Below are positions 54,923-63,786 of a DNA stretch of 64,000 nucleotides, piece after piece. Under the pieces are notes generated by a model, which was not told where the DNA came from, made no database searches, and saw nothing but the letters and a program-made list of their open reading frames with translations. The DNA lies in contig JAWPMV010000001.1 of NCBI GenBank assembly GCA_033391075.1, positions 3,596,001 through 3,660,000 on the forward strand, in the 5' to 3' direction. Each line of letters begins with the position of its first letter. The first letter of the stretch is position 1. The stretch is from Bacteroidia bacterium (GTDB lineage: Bacteria > Bacteroidota > Bacteroidia > J057). Position numbers and translations under genes: made by a program.

Positions 54923-55627
54923 ATGATTCGAAAAAATAAGATAAGCTACCTGATCCTTTGTCTTTTTCTCTTGCTCGGCTGCCGGGAAGAAAGAAAAAAG
55001 CCCCAGGAAAAAACTGCGAGACTGGAAATCATAGATAAACCCATTCAATTTGACAGCTTGAGGAAAGCACTCTCCCTTGAGTACCTCAAAGATCATCATG
55101 GACTCATTCAAAAGGAGCCTATGATTATTCCCAGGATCATCGTAGTCCATCATACGGTTATTCCCAGTCTGGAGAAAACATTTGCTGCCTTCGATCCTCC
55201 TACCCTCCCCGGAAATCGAGCTTATATCCAAAAGAGTTCGTCCCTCAATGTTTCCTCCCAATTCTCCATTGATCAAGACGGGAAAATCTACCGTTTTCTT
55301 CCAGATACGACTTTCGCCCGCCATGTCATTGGCCTCAATTATTGTTCTATCGGGATAGAAAATGTAGGCGGAAGCCAGGAATTGCCTTTAAACAAGGAAC
55401 AAATGGAATCAAATATTCAACTGATCCGCTATTTGGTAGCAAGGTATCCCATTGAGTATGTAATCGGTCATCATGAATACCAGGAGTTTATAGGTCATCC
55501 CCTCTGGAAAGAAAGTGATCCCAACTACCTGACAGATAAAAATGATCCGGGAGAAGAGTTTATGTCGGGAATCAGAGCCGCTTTAGCTGATTTGAAACTA
55601 AAAGGCCTGCCTAAAAAACCTATATAG
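54923..55627 (+). CDS. N-acetylmuramoyl-L-alanine amidase (Amidase_2/PGRP) lipoprotein
   Basis: A 234-aa enzyme that cleaves the bond between MurNAc and L-Ala in peptidoglycan. The ATG at 54923 opens with a clean lipoprotein signal (lipobox LLGC, Cys20). An in-frame TTG 39 bp earlier is rejected because it would prepend a non-signal stretch. The amidase_2 zinc site is seen in IVVHHTVIPS (first His), the middle TFARHVIGLNYCSIGIENVG, and EYVIGHHEYQE (later His), with DPGEEF near the end. Located in the periplasm or on the outer membrane. It is divergent from the beta-lactamase-like gene. Confidence 0.85.
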   Translation: MIRKNKISYLILCLFLLLGCREERKKPQEKTARLEIIDKPIQFDSLRKALSLEYLKDHHGLIQKEPMIIPRIIVVHHTVIPSLEKTFAAFDPPTLPGNRAYIQKSSSLNVSSQFSIDQDGKIYRFLPDTTFARHVIGLNYCSIGIENVGGSQELPLNKEQMESNIQLIRYLVARYPIEYVIGHHEYQEFIGHPLWKESDPNYLTDKNDPGEEFMSGIRAALADLKLKGLPKKPI

Positions 55628-55705
55628 TCTTTCGGATTGATCTCAACATTTTTGGTACTCCCCGCCCTATTTGCGTAATTGTCGCTGAATTTATTAACCT
55701 AACCT

Positions 55706-57625
55706 ATGCCTCTTGCGATGTCAAATAAAACCATCTTGAATAAGCAAAACCTCATCTTCATTTTCAGTTTTTTGTTTGTGTTTACCACTTTCGCCTGCGC
55801 ACAAAAAGTGCGGGTTCCAATTGTCCATAGCAATATGGAAAAGAAAGGCGGCAAACTACAGGTAAAGGCTGGAGATCGCGTCTTTGTTGAAAGAGTTACA
55901 AATTCCAGCCTTAATCTCAACAATATGCGCGGGAATCCCACAGGTACAGAGAGTGGGATATTACTCGATTTTGCAGATACAACTTTTAGCGGAAAAGTAT
56001 TCTACGGATTGCTGCCGTATCATGACTCAAAACACCCCATGCCTATTTATCGCAGACAGTTGGCGGTAGAAAAAGGAAAAGTCGAGCTGGTTTTGGCCAG
56101 AAGTTTCGAAGGAAGGTATGATATGATTGATTGGGTAACAAAAGGATATGGCACCCTGGGATATCGAGTTATTTCAGCAGATGGTGAGACTTTGTATGAT
56201 GGAATAGTTGGATTCAAAAAAGACGATAATGGTTTTGGCCTGGATGCTACCATCATTGAAGGACCTTTCGTCAACATCCTTACAGAAAACTCAGCTACGA
56301 TCTCTTATGAAACCCTTGAAAAGGAAAAGACTTATGTAGAGATCAACGGGCAAAAGTTTGAAGATAGTAAAGCAAGCACTCATCATGAGATTGTAGTAAG
56401 TGGATTGGAAGCCAATAAGGAATACGAATACAAGGTATTCTATGGAAGCATGAATCAGGCTTATACCCTCAAAACAGCTCCCAAACCTGGATCAAGAACC
56501 CCATTTACTTTTGCATATGCCAGTGATTCCCGTAGTGGAAATGGAGGAGGAGAAAGAGATATTTATGGTGCCAATAGCTATATCATGAAGAAAATCATGG
56601 CTTTGGCAAAAATGAAAGAAATCTCCTTTATGCAATTCTCCGGGGATTTGATCAATGGATATTTGAGCGACAAGGGGATGATGGACCTCCAATATGCAAA
56701 CTGGAAAAGAGCCATTGAACCTTTTGCTCATTATTTCCCGGTTTATGTAAGCATGGGAAATCACGAAGCTTTTGTTCGTGTGTTTGCTGAAGGTGAAAGA
56801 GGATTTGGACTAATGGTTGACAGATTTCCATATGAAACAGAATCTGCTGAAGCCATTTTCTCAAATCACTTCGTACTACCTACAAATGGACCAGAAAGTG
56901 AAGATGGTGCGGTCTATGACCCGGAAGAAGCTAAAGTGAATTTCCCAAGTTATCAGGAGAATGTATTCTATTACATCCATGATAATGTGGCCGTAATTGT
57001 GCTCAATTCAGACTATTGGTATGCACCAACTACCCAGGCGCTCTCTGTTACAAGTGGGGGTATGCATGGTTATTTGATGGATCAGCAAATTGCCTGGTTG
57101 AAAAGCACCATGGAAAGCCTGGAAGCCAATGAAAATGTAGACCACATTTTTGTTACCCAACATACGCCTGCTTTCCCGAATGGAGGACATACACAGGATG
57201 ATATGTGGTATAAAGGAAATAATCAAATGCGTCCTTTTGTTGCAGGTAAGCCGGTAGCCAAAGGAATTATAGAAAGAAGAGATGAATACCTGGACATCCT
57301 GGTAAATAAAAGTGAAAAAGTTATCGCTATCCTGACAGGTGATGAGCACAATTATGCTCGTACTGAATTGAGCGACAAAACTCAAATTTACCTGCCAGAT
57401 TATCTGGGAGATAAAATCAGCTTATCCAGAACCATTTACCAGATCAATAATGGAGCTGCAGGAGCCCCTTACTATGCCCAGGAAGAAACGCCCTGGACGC
57501 CTATGGTGAGCGGCTTTACCACCCAGCATGCGCTTGTTTTCTTCCATATCAATGGAAAAAGCGTTGAAATGGAGGTAATCAATCCAGATACCCTGGAACC
57601 TGTAGATAAGCTAAAACTTAGATAA
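55706..57625 (+). CDS. Exported purple-acid-phosphatase-like metallophosphoesterase
   Basis: A 639-aa protein with a signal sequence (about 1-32, ending FACAQ). A beta-rich N-terminal half includes an FN3-like domain just before the catalytic part (NSATISYETLEKEKTYVEIN). The calcineurin-like phosphoesterase domain (about 268-560) shows FAYASDSRSG, MQFSGDLINGY, VSMGNHEAF, IFVTQHTPAFPNGGHT and LTGDEHNYAR, which provide the di-metal ligands. It should remove phosphate from organic phosphoesters outside the inner membrane. ATG at 55706 and 55718 are both possible starts. It precedes the oxidoreductase operon by 47 bp. Confidence 0.87.
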   Translation: MPLAMSNKTILNKQNLIFIFSFLFVFTTFACAQKVRVPIVHSNMEKKGGKLQVKAGDRVFVERVTNSSLNLNNMRGNPTGTESGILLDFADTTFSGKVFYGLLPYHDSKHPMPIYRRQLAVEKGKVELVLARSFEGRYDMIDWVTKGYGTLGYRVISADGETLYDGIVGFKKDDNGFGLDATIIEGPFVNILTENSATISYETLEKEKTYVEINGQKFEDSKASTHHEIVVSGLEANKEYEYKVFYGSMNQAYTLKTAPKPGSRTPFTFAYASDSRSGNGGGERDIYGANSYIMKKIMALAKMKEISFMQFSGDLINGYLSDKGMMDLQYANWKRAIEPFAHYFPVYVSMGNHEAFVRVFAEGERGFGLMVDRFPYETESAEAIFSNHFVLPTNGPESEDGAVYDPEEAKVNFPSYQENVFYYIHDNVAVIVLNSDYWYAPTTQALSVTSGGMHGYLMDQQIAWLKSTMESLEANENVDHIFVTQHTPAFPNGGHTQDDMWYKGNNQMRPFVAGKPVAKGIIERRDEYLDILVNKSEKVIAILTGDEHNYARTELSDKTQIYLPDYLGDKISLSRTIYQINNGAAGAPYYAQEETPWTPMVSGFTTQHALVFFHINGKSVEMEVINPDTLEPVDKLKLR

Positions 57626-57672
57626 ATACGATTATTATAAAACGGATTTCAGATCCAATAAATAGAATAAAC

Positions 57673-58992
57673 ATGTTACGGAACTACTCACTAATTCTGA
57701 TTAGCCTATTTTCCTTCCTGCTATTTGCATGTGAAGGTTCCAAAACTGCTGAAAAAGAAGATAAAAGCCCTTCTCTTCCTGTTGCAGACGACAATAATGG
57801 AGGCATTCAGCTTTCAGATGGATTTGGGGCAATGGTCGTGGCAGATACACTCGGGATAGCTGGCCATATTGTGGTCGATGATGAAGGGGATTTATACGTT
57901 AAATTGAGAAGGACTAAAAATGAAGAGGGAATCATTGCCTTGAGAGACTCAAATGGCGATGGCAAAATGGATGTCCAACAAGGCTTTGCCAATTACAATG
58001 GTACTGGAATAGACTTGCACGGAAATCACCTATATGCTTCTTCTGATGTGGCAATCCATCGATACAAATTGACCCCAGGAGAATTACTTCCGGATACCAG
58101 CAGCATGGAGACCTTGATCAGTGGATTCCCCGATCAGGGACAGCATGCTTCCAAGCCCTTTGTATTTGATGACAATAACAATATCTATGTAAATATTGGA
58201 GCCCCTTCAAATGCCTGTCAGGAAAAAATGCGTCAGGTAGGCTCTCCCGGCCTTGATCCTTGCCCTCAATTGGAATATCAGGCAGGCATCTGGCGCTTTA
58301 ATGCAAATGAAGCTGGCCAAACACAAAAGGATAATGGGTATAGATATGCCTCAGGTATCAGAAATGCCATGGCTTTGGACTGGAACCATAGCAGCAATGG
58401 CCTCTTTGCTTTGCAGCACGGCCGCGATGATTTACACAGACTGGCGGAAAACCTGTATTCCGAAAAAGACAATGCAATCCTCCCCGGAGAAGAATTTTTC
58501 CAGATAGATCAAGACGATGATTTCGGATGGCCATATTGCCATTTTGACCAGTTGAAAGGAGAGAAGCTCCTCAATCCTGAATATGGAGGTGATAGAGAAC
58601 AACAAGGAAGATGTGAAGGCATCAAAAAGCCTATTTTCGCATTCCCAGGACACTTAGCTCCCAACGACCTGATTTTCTACCAGGGAGACCAATTCCCTTC
58701 CAAATACAAAAATGGCGCCTTCATTGCCTTTCATGGTTCATGGAATAGAGCTCCTGAGCCACAAGGGGGATATTTTGTAGTCTTTATTCCTATGGACGCA
58801 AGTGGAAAAATCACTGGAGAATGGGAAGTATTTGCAGAAGGATTTCCTCAGGTTGAAACGGTAGAAAGCCCAAGAGATGCCGTTTACCGTCCAGTAGGAT
58901 TGGCAGAAGGACCTGATGGTTCTCTTTATATAAGTGATTCAAGAAAGGGAAGAATTTGGAGAGTCATGTATTACGGAAGCAAAGAAGTTTAG
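57673..58992 (+). CDS. Sorbosone-dehydrogenase-like (PQQ glucose dehydrogenase family) lipoprotein
   Basis: A 439-aa beta-propeller lipoprotein (lipobox LFAC, about Cys20). The fold is that of soluble PQQ-dependent aldose dehydrogenases: DGFGAMVVADTLGIAGHIVV at the start, FVFDDNNNIYVNIGAPSNAC, the NGYRYASGIRNAMALDW and LFALQHGRDDLHRLAEN segment, DDDFGWPYCHFDQ, FIAFHGSWNRAPEPQGGYFV and the terminal VYRPVGLAEGPDGSLYISDS. It probably oxidises a sugar or aldehyde in the periplasm and passes electrons to the cytochrome c encoded 11 bp downstream. Whether it binds PQQ is not shown by the sequence, and some relatives do not. Confidence 0.85.
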   Translation: MLRNYSLILISLFSFLLFACEGSKTAEKEDKSPSLPVADDNNGGIQLSDGFGAMVVADTLGIAGHIVVDDEGDLYVKLRRTKNEEGIIALRDSNGDGKMDVQQGFANYNGTGIDLHGNHLYASSDVAIHRYKLTPGELLPDTSSMETLISGFPDQGQHASKPFVFDDNNNIYVNIGAPSNACQEKMRQVGSPGLDPCPQLEYQAGIWRFNANEAGQTQKDNGYRYASGIRNAMALDWNHSSNGLFALQHGRDDLHRLAENLYSEKDNAILPGEEFFQIDQDDDFGWPYCHFDQLKGEKLLNPEYGGDREQQGRCEGIKKPIFAFPGHLAPNDLIFYQGDQFPSKYKNGAFIAFHGSWNRAPEPQGGYFVVFIPMDASGKITGEWEVFAEGFPQVETVESPRDAVYRPVGLAEGPDGSLYISDSRKGRIWRVMYYGSKEV

Positions 58993-59003
58993 GATAGCAG
59001 AAT

Positions 59004-59465
59004 ATGAGAATATTTGGTATATTTCTAGTGCTGGGTATTATTTGGATTTCCTGTACAGAGGAAAAACAAGCCAAATCTGATCAGACACAAAGCCCGAAAA
59101 CGGAAGTAAAAAAAGAAGAACCGAAAGAGGTAGATCCGAGATTTGCGGAGGGAGAGGATAATTATAAAACACACTGTATGACCTGCCATATGAAGGACGG
59201 CTATGGTGTACCAAATCTCAATCCTCCCCTTGCAGAAACCGAATGGGTCAATGGAAATAAAGATACGCTGATCAGTATAGTACTCGAAGGAAGGACGGGT
59301 GAAATGGAAGTCAATGGCGAAGTGTACAATGGCGTGATGATCCCACACAATCACTTAAGTGATCAAGAAATAGCTACTATACTAACATATGTCCGGGCAA
59401 GCTTTGGGAACAAATCCAGCCCAGTGATGGAAGAGGAGGTTGCCGGGGTCCGGGCGCAATTATAG
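59004..59465 (+). CDS. Mono-haem cytochrome c lipoprotein
   Basis: A 153-aa lipoprotein (lipobox WISC, Cys17) with a Lys/Glu-rich linker and a class I cytochrome c domain. The haem site is CMTCH (C58, C61, H62). The distal Met is probably in GVMIPHNHLSDQEIATILTY, the typical C-terminal segment. It should accept electrons in the periplasm, most simply from the sugar-dehydrogenase-like protein whose gene ends 11 bp upstream. The next gene, a PD40 protein, starts 5 bp after its stop, so the three are one operon. Confidence 0.93.
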   Translation: MRIFGIFLVLGIIWISCTEEKQAKSDQTQSPKTEVKKEEPKEVDPRFAEGEDNYKTHCMTCHMKDGYGVPNLNPPLAETEWVNGNKDTLISIVLEGRTGEMEVNGEVYNGVMIPHNHLSDQEIATILTYVRASFGNKSSPVMEEEVAGVRAQL

Positions 59466-59470
59466 ATCGG

Positions 59471-60397
59471 ATGAAATTCCTGCTTTGCTTTTCCCTGTTT
59501 TGCTTTTTTTCTTTGGCTATGGCCCAGAATAATAAAGCCAGCCTTTCCCGTTTGGAGATCTATGATATTCGTAAAGGCTCAAGGGAAGTCATTTATGAGC
59601 ATAAAAAGCATTTTGAGGCTCCGAACTGGAGCCCCGATGGCTCCTATCTCTTATTCAATAGTGCGGGAAGGCTGTACAAAATCAATTTAAATGGGCGAAA
59701 GCCCGAGGTAATGAATACGGGTTTCGCCCGACAATGCAATAATGATCATGGCATCTCCCCGGATGGATCATTCATTCTCCTCAGCAATAATGACCTGGAA
59801 AGAAAAACGGGACCAAGTACCGGAGGGACATCTCGGATATACCAGATTCCTATAGAAGGGGGCGAACCCAAGATTCTCACCCCTATAGCCGCTTCCTATT
59901 GGCATGGGATTTCTCCTGATGGGAAGGTGATTGCTTATACTGCTTCCAGAAATGGAGAGTTTGATATCTACATCACCCATTTAAACGATAATGAATGGCA
60001 TGATGAAATCCGTTTGACCGATGCACCAGGTCTGGACGATGGGCCGGACTATTCTCCAGATGGCCGATATATATACTACAATTCCTATCGGAACGGGAGC
60101 ATGGAAATATGGCGTATGGATGCTGATGGTTCTTTTAAGACCCAACTCACCAATGATGAATACTCCAATTGGTTTCCCCATCCTTCTCCGGATGGCAAAC
60201 ATTTGGTTTTTATTTCATATCTCAAAGACCAGGGCTATGCCCATCCCCCTATGAAAGATGTCATGCTCCGGCTCATGGATTTAGAAACGGGAGAGTTAGA
60301 AGTTCTCTGCTCCTTCACCGGTGGTCAGGGCACAATCAATGTTCCTTCCTGGGCACCGGATGGAAAACGCTTTGCCTTTGTCAGTTACGAATTTTAG
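59471..60397 (+). CDS. Periplasmic PD40/TolB-like beta-propeller protein
   Basis: A 308-aa exported protein with a signal peptide (1-18) and about six PD40 blades, each with an SPDG turn: WSPDGSYLLFNS, ISPDGSFILLSN, ISPDGKVIAYTAS, YSPDGRYIYYNS, PSPDGKHLVFIS and WAPDGKRFAFVS. These are the TolB beta-propeller motifs found in proteins that bind partners or peptides. The propeller is closed by pairing of the N- and C-terminal strands. It is the last gene of the dehydrogenase-cytochrome operon and ends one base short of the convergent SusD-like gene. A catalytic role is not evident. Confidence 0.88.
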   Translation: MKFLLCFSLFCFFSLAMAQNNKASLSRLEIYDIRKGSREVIYEHKKHFEAPNWSPDGSYLLFNSAGRLYKINLNGRKPEVMNTGFARQCNNDHGISPDGSFILLSNNDLERKTGPSTGGTSRIYQIPIEGGEPKILTPIAASYWHGISPDGKVIAYTASRNGEFDIYITHLNDNEWHDEIRLTDAPGLDDGPDYSPDGRYIYYNSYRNGSMEIWRMDADGSFKTQLTNDEYSNWFPHPSPDGKHLVFISYLKDQGYAHPPMKDVMLRLMDLETGELEVLCSFTGGQGTINVPSWAPDGKRFAFVSYEF

Positions 60398-60398
60398 C

Positions 60399-62111
60399 CT
60401 AGCGGAATAAAGAGGGATCATTCGTATCCCAGAAAACGGTATCATTCACATACGGAAGAGGTCCACCAAAGCCTCTGAAGATCTCTGGAGCAACTCTTGG
60501 AAAACCAATAGGATCAATAGCTACAGGATCGAGTAAAGGCTGTATGTTTAAGGGCATAGCTGTTCTACGATAGTTGTTGTATGCCTCAAATCCATTTCCC
60601 CAAAGCGCTATCAGGTATTCTTTCATGATGATATCCAGCTTCTCCTCAACTGTAGCTACCCGATTGTATTGATATAAGACATAGTTGATGTAGTTTTCTT
60701 CCTCCATCTGAAGTCTGTTAAGAATTTCTCCTACACTTTCACAAACAGGAAGCAGACAGCTATCCGGTCGGAAATCAGGGTCAAGATTAACAGCAAAACT
60801 CCTTACCTTTTCAAAAGATTTACGGATACCTTCTTCCAGCATAATTATAGGATTGTCCTGGGTTCCTATTGTCAGGGCAGCTTCCGCACGAATGAAATAC
60901 ATATGCGATGCATGAAGCATAGGCAAAAGGGCTAAATTTTCTCCTGTCCCTCTGCTATTGCCCGCTCCTCTTTCAAAGGAGTTATCGTCAAACTTTCCCC
61001 CAAATGGATATAAGCCAATCAGTGTTCTACTTTCCTTATCATCGCTAGGCCCCATTCCATTTCCATGATCTCTTCCATAATATCCAGCTTCACTAGCGAT
61101 ACAATAGGGCATATTGCCATCTATATCTTTATAATGCTGAGGAGTTTCAGGTATCACGCCCCCCTGACCGAGTACCTCAAAATTCGGACAAATTGCGACT
61201 CTATCAGGACTAGTAAAATCAGGAACTTGTCGATAGAAATAAAAACTGCTTCTTGGATCAGCTACTGATTTTTCCTCTGTCAGTAACCACATAAAATAAT
61301 TGGACATAAAAGGAGGCTGCCAATCACCATTATCTCTATAAGTTAGTTCGAATAAAGGGGCTAATTCCCCTTCTCGACCCGGAGCACTTTGATAGCGATA
61401 TTGAAAGTCCTCCGATATATCTTCTATTAGCTGACCATCTTGAATTATCTTATTGATCTCCTCCCGGGCATTTTCATCCACTAAACGGGTGTTATTATAC
61501 GCCCGGAGCTTCAAACTATTTGCGAGTCGTATCCATTTATTAGCATCTCCCGCAAAAAACAAATCAGCAACAGGGGATTCCTGGCTTTTTTCCAAATCAT
61601 CTACCGCTTCACTCAGTAGGCCAATTGAAAGCATATAATTTGAATCTTGCGGAAAACCTGCATAAAAACCCTGACTTGTATTTCCGTTTAAAGAAGGCAC
61701 TTCACCAGACACTGGCGCTAATTCATATTCATTACTCAAGTCAATTATCATTTGGTAAGTAAAGGCTCGAAGGATCTTGCTACTTCCTGAAATAAAATAG
61801 GATTCTCGCAAGTCCGATGATCTGATTAACTCCCTGCTGGAAGTACTCAATTCTCCAAACAATCTCGCAGCTTCTTTTGTAACTGTGAATTTATCCACCC
61901 CTTCTCTATAGCTAGAATTTCTCATAGGAAGCATACGACTCATTTCCATAGTATAGGCTTGCCATTCCTCAAAGAAATCAATCAGGTGGATCTGGCTTTC
62001 TGCATACAAAATGTGTAATTCTTCCTCACTAAGGGGGTCTCTTCCAGTATCTCGGCAGGAAAAAAACAGAACTGAGATAAGGAGTATTAAGCAGAAGTGA
62101 TGGATTTTCAT
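60399..62111 (-). CDS. Orphan SusD/RagB-family lipoprotein
   Basis: A 570-aa lipoprotein (lipobox FFSC, Cys19) of the SusD-like_2 type. The sequence has the family's helical TPR frame: SSKILRAFTYQMIIDLSNEYE, WIRLANSLKLRAYNNTRLVD, MYFIRAEAALTIGTQ, and IMKEYLIALWGNGFEAYNNY, and ends in YVNDTVFWDTNDPSLF. It should sit on the outer membrane and bind a ligand for a TonB-dependent transporter. No SusC gene is next to it on either side: the neighbours are a convergent PD40 gene and the divergent CtlX gene. It either uses a SusC encoded elsewhere or has lost its partner. Confidence 0.9.
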   Translation of the reverse strand: MKIHHFCLILLISVLFFSCRDTGRDPLSEEELHILYAESQIHLIDFFEEWQAYTMEMSRMLPMRNSSYREGVDKFTVTKEAARLFGELSTSSRELIRSSDLRESYFISGSSKILRAFTYQMIIDLSNEYELAPVSGEVPSLNGNTSQGFYAGFPQDSNYMLSIGLLSEAVDDLEKSQESPVADLFFAGDANKWIRLANSLKLRAYNNTRLVDENAREEINKIIQDGQLIEDISEDFQYRYQSAPGREGELAPLFELTYRDNGDWQPPFMSNYFMWLLTEEKSVADPRSSFYFYRQVPDFTSPDRVAICPNFEVLGQGGVIPETPQHYKDIDGNMPYCIASEAGYYGRDHGNGMGPSDDKESRTLIGLYPFGGKFDDNSFERGAGNSRGTGENLALLPMLHASHMYFIRAEAALTIGTQDNPIIMLEEGIRKSFEKVRSFAVNLDPDFRPDSCLLPVCESVGEILNRLQMEEENYINYVLYQYNRVATVEEKLDIIMKEYLIALWGNGFEAYNNYRRTAMPLNIQPLLDPVAIDPIGFPRVAPEIFRGFGGPLPYVNDTVFWDTNDPSLFR

Positions 62112-62147
62112 GGTTTGTAAGGTGTATATATCGGAACAAAAAATGAC

Positions 62148-62219
62148 TTAGAAATTCAGGAAGTCTTCTATTTCATCAGCATCGGTATAAATATAAGACG
62201 CAGCAAAGAGCTTTTCCAT
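62148..62219 (-). CDS. Possible 23-aa acidic peptide before the orphan SusD
   Basis: ATG (62217-62219) to TAA (62148-62150) reads MEKLFAASYIYTDADEIEDF plus LNF. Codon choice is like that of real genes, but length gives little support. It lies 37 bp before the SusD start on the same strand. It might be a leader peptide, or the tail of a gene lost from this spot, such as a missing SusC. The sequence upstream meets a stop in the same frame. Confidence 0.25.
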   Translation of the reverse strand: MEKLFAASYIYTDADEIEDFLNF

Positions 62220-62297
62220 AAAGTCATCCAATAAAATATTTCCATTTTAGAAGGCTTCCCACTGAAAAAAGCGCAATATATTTCGTCCATTTTCAAA

Positions 62298-62328
62298 TTT
62301 TTTTAAGGGCTTCCTTATTATAGATTTG
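62298..62328 (+). promoter_or_regulatory. Promoter candidate of the ctlX gene
   Basis: TAGATTTG (62321-62328) fits the -7 consensus TAnnTTTG exactly. Nineteen bases upstream is TTTT (62298-62301), one mismatch from the -33 TTTG. The ATG lies 28 bp after the -7 element. Confidence 0.6.
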
Positions 62329-62356
62329 GGCATTACATTCGGGCAATTTTTAATAT

Positions 62357-63286
62357 ATGACAAAACAGATTTCTTCTCATATTCTCATGGTCCGGCCTGC
62401 TAATTTTGGCTACAATGCGGAGACAGCGCAGAACAATGCTTTTCAGACAAACGATCAAAGTTTGAGCATTAATAAGATTAAACAAAAGGCCATTCAGGAA
62501 TTTGATGACTTCGTGCAGACTTTGAGAAATGCAGGAGTAGATATTATCGTCGCCCAGGATACAGAGGAACCGATAAAAACGGATGCGGTTTTTCCCAACA
62601 ACTGGCTTACGACCCATGAAAATGGAGCTGTCATCACTTATCCCATGTATTCAGAAATGAGAAGTCGGGAGAGAAGAGAGGATATAATAGAGGATCTGGG
62701 AAAGAGATTTGAGGTAAAGGATCGTTTCCATTTGGAGGGAGGTGAGTCCCAAAATCTCTATCTGGAAGGAACCGGGAGCCTGATCCTCGACAGACCTAAC
62801 AAATTGGCTTATGCCTGTACAAGCGACAGAACCAGTGTAGAACTACTGGATAAGTTTTGTTCTTTCACTGGCTACAAAAAAGTTCTCTTTCAATCCGTCG
62901 ATCGAAACGGAATTGCGATTTACCATACCAATGTAATGATGGCTTTGGGAGAAACCTTTGTGGTTATTTGCATGGATAGCATTCGCGATTCCGATCAGAA
63001 CCAGGCATTACGCAGACTTTTTGCCAGTAAGGATAAAGAACTTATAGATATAAGCCTGGAGCAAATGGAAGCTTTCGCAGGAAATATGTTGCAGGTTAAA
63101 AATGAAGATGGAGATACTTTCCTGGTTATGTCCAGCCAGGCATATAAGTCCTTAAGAGAAGATCAAATAGACAAAATTCATCAGCATACGAAAATCCTGC
63201 ATAGTCCTTTAGACACGATAGAGGCTTATGGAGGCGGGAGTGCACGTTGTATGATGGCTGAGGTTTTTCTCCCTTTGAAAGTATAG
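62357..63286 (+). CDS. ctlX: CtlX-type citrulline hydrolase (amidinotransferase fold)
   Basis: A 309-aa enzyme of the arginine-deiminase/amidinotransferase superfamily. The opening HILMVRPANFGYNAETAQNN is the CtlX signature I know. Further motifs are FPNNWLTTHENGAVITYPM, FHLEGGESQNLYLEGTGSLI (catalytic carboxylate region), IAIYHTNVMMALGETFVVIC (catalytic His), and GGGSARCMMAEVFLPL with the nucleophilic Cys near the C-terminus. CtlX hydrolyses citrulline to ornithine, CO2 and ammonia in an arginine/citrulline catabolic route. It has its own promoter candidate. Other superfamily reactions remain possible, so the name rests on recognition of the N-terminus. Confidence 0.88.
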   Translation: MTKQISSHILMVRPANFGYNAETAQNNAFQTNDQSLSINKIKQKAIQEFDDFVQTLRNAGVDIIVAQDTEEPIKTDAVFPNNWLTTHENGAVITYPMYSEMRSRERREDIIEDLGKRFEVKDRFHLEGGESQNLYLEGTGSLILDRPNKLAYACTSDRTSVELLDKFCSFTGYKKVLFQSVDRNGIAIYHTNVMMALGETFVVICMDSIRDSDQNQALRRLFASKDKELIDISLEQMEAFAGNMLQVKNEDGDTFLVMSSQAYKSLREDQIDKIHQHTKILHSPLDTIEAYGGGSARCMMAEVFLPLKV

Positions 63287-63333
63287 TCTTTCGACAAAGT
63301 GTTTTCTGAGGCCTCCTGAGAATTTTTCGGAAC

Positions 63334-63774
63334 TTACTCCTCTACTTCTTCAGCTGATTGAAGCAGGTAGTTCAATTTATCAATATCCTCGATGTTCAAT
63401 TTTAAAATTCCTTTGAAACTGAGGTACTGATCCGTATAGTAAGTCTTGTCGTAAGACGTCAATTCCAATTCCAGGACCGTTTCCGGACCGGCACCTCCAC
63501 AAAAGAAACAAGAGGCAAAGGGATTTTGAGACAGGATGTATCTTTCCGGTTCGATAGGAATGATGTACCCACTGATTTGCACCTCTTTATCTTCCAGATC
63601 TTTTACACTTTGGCCGAAAGTTGGATACGGTAGATACTGGTCAAATTCTTCATAATACTTATCCTCGAAACTGACATCGCTCAGATTCGACCAGTCAATC
63701 TTGATAAGCGGAGGATGAAAGGCCAGCAAAAGAGGCATAGCCAGAGCTAAAATATAGGTAGTTATCTCTTTCAT
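63334..63774 (-). CDS. Small exported protein with CFFCGGAG motif (DUF3299-like), copy 1
   Basis: A 146-aa protein with an N-terminal hydrophobic segment. The ATG at 63774 is preferred over an in-frame TTG at 63786. The mature part has the pattern of DUF3299-like proteins: KDLEDKEVQISGYIIPIEPE, then SQNPFASCFFCGGAGPETVL with a CxxC pair, and TYYTDQYLSFKGILKLNIED. The family is of unknown biochemical role but is often linked to metal handling. The CxxC may bind a metal or be redox-active (inference). The next gene upstream is a paralogue, 12 bp away. Confidence 0.7.
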   Translation of the reverse strand: MKEITTYILALAMPLLLAFHPPLIKIDWSNLSDVSFEDKYYEEFDQYLPYPTFGQSVKDLEDKEVQISGYIIPIEPERYILSQNPFASCFFCGGAGPETVLELELTSYDKTYYTDQYLSFKGILKLNIEDIDKLNYLLQSAEEVEE

Positions 63775-63786
63775 AAGTTCGAGCAA

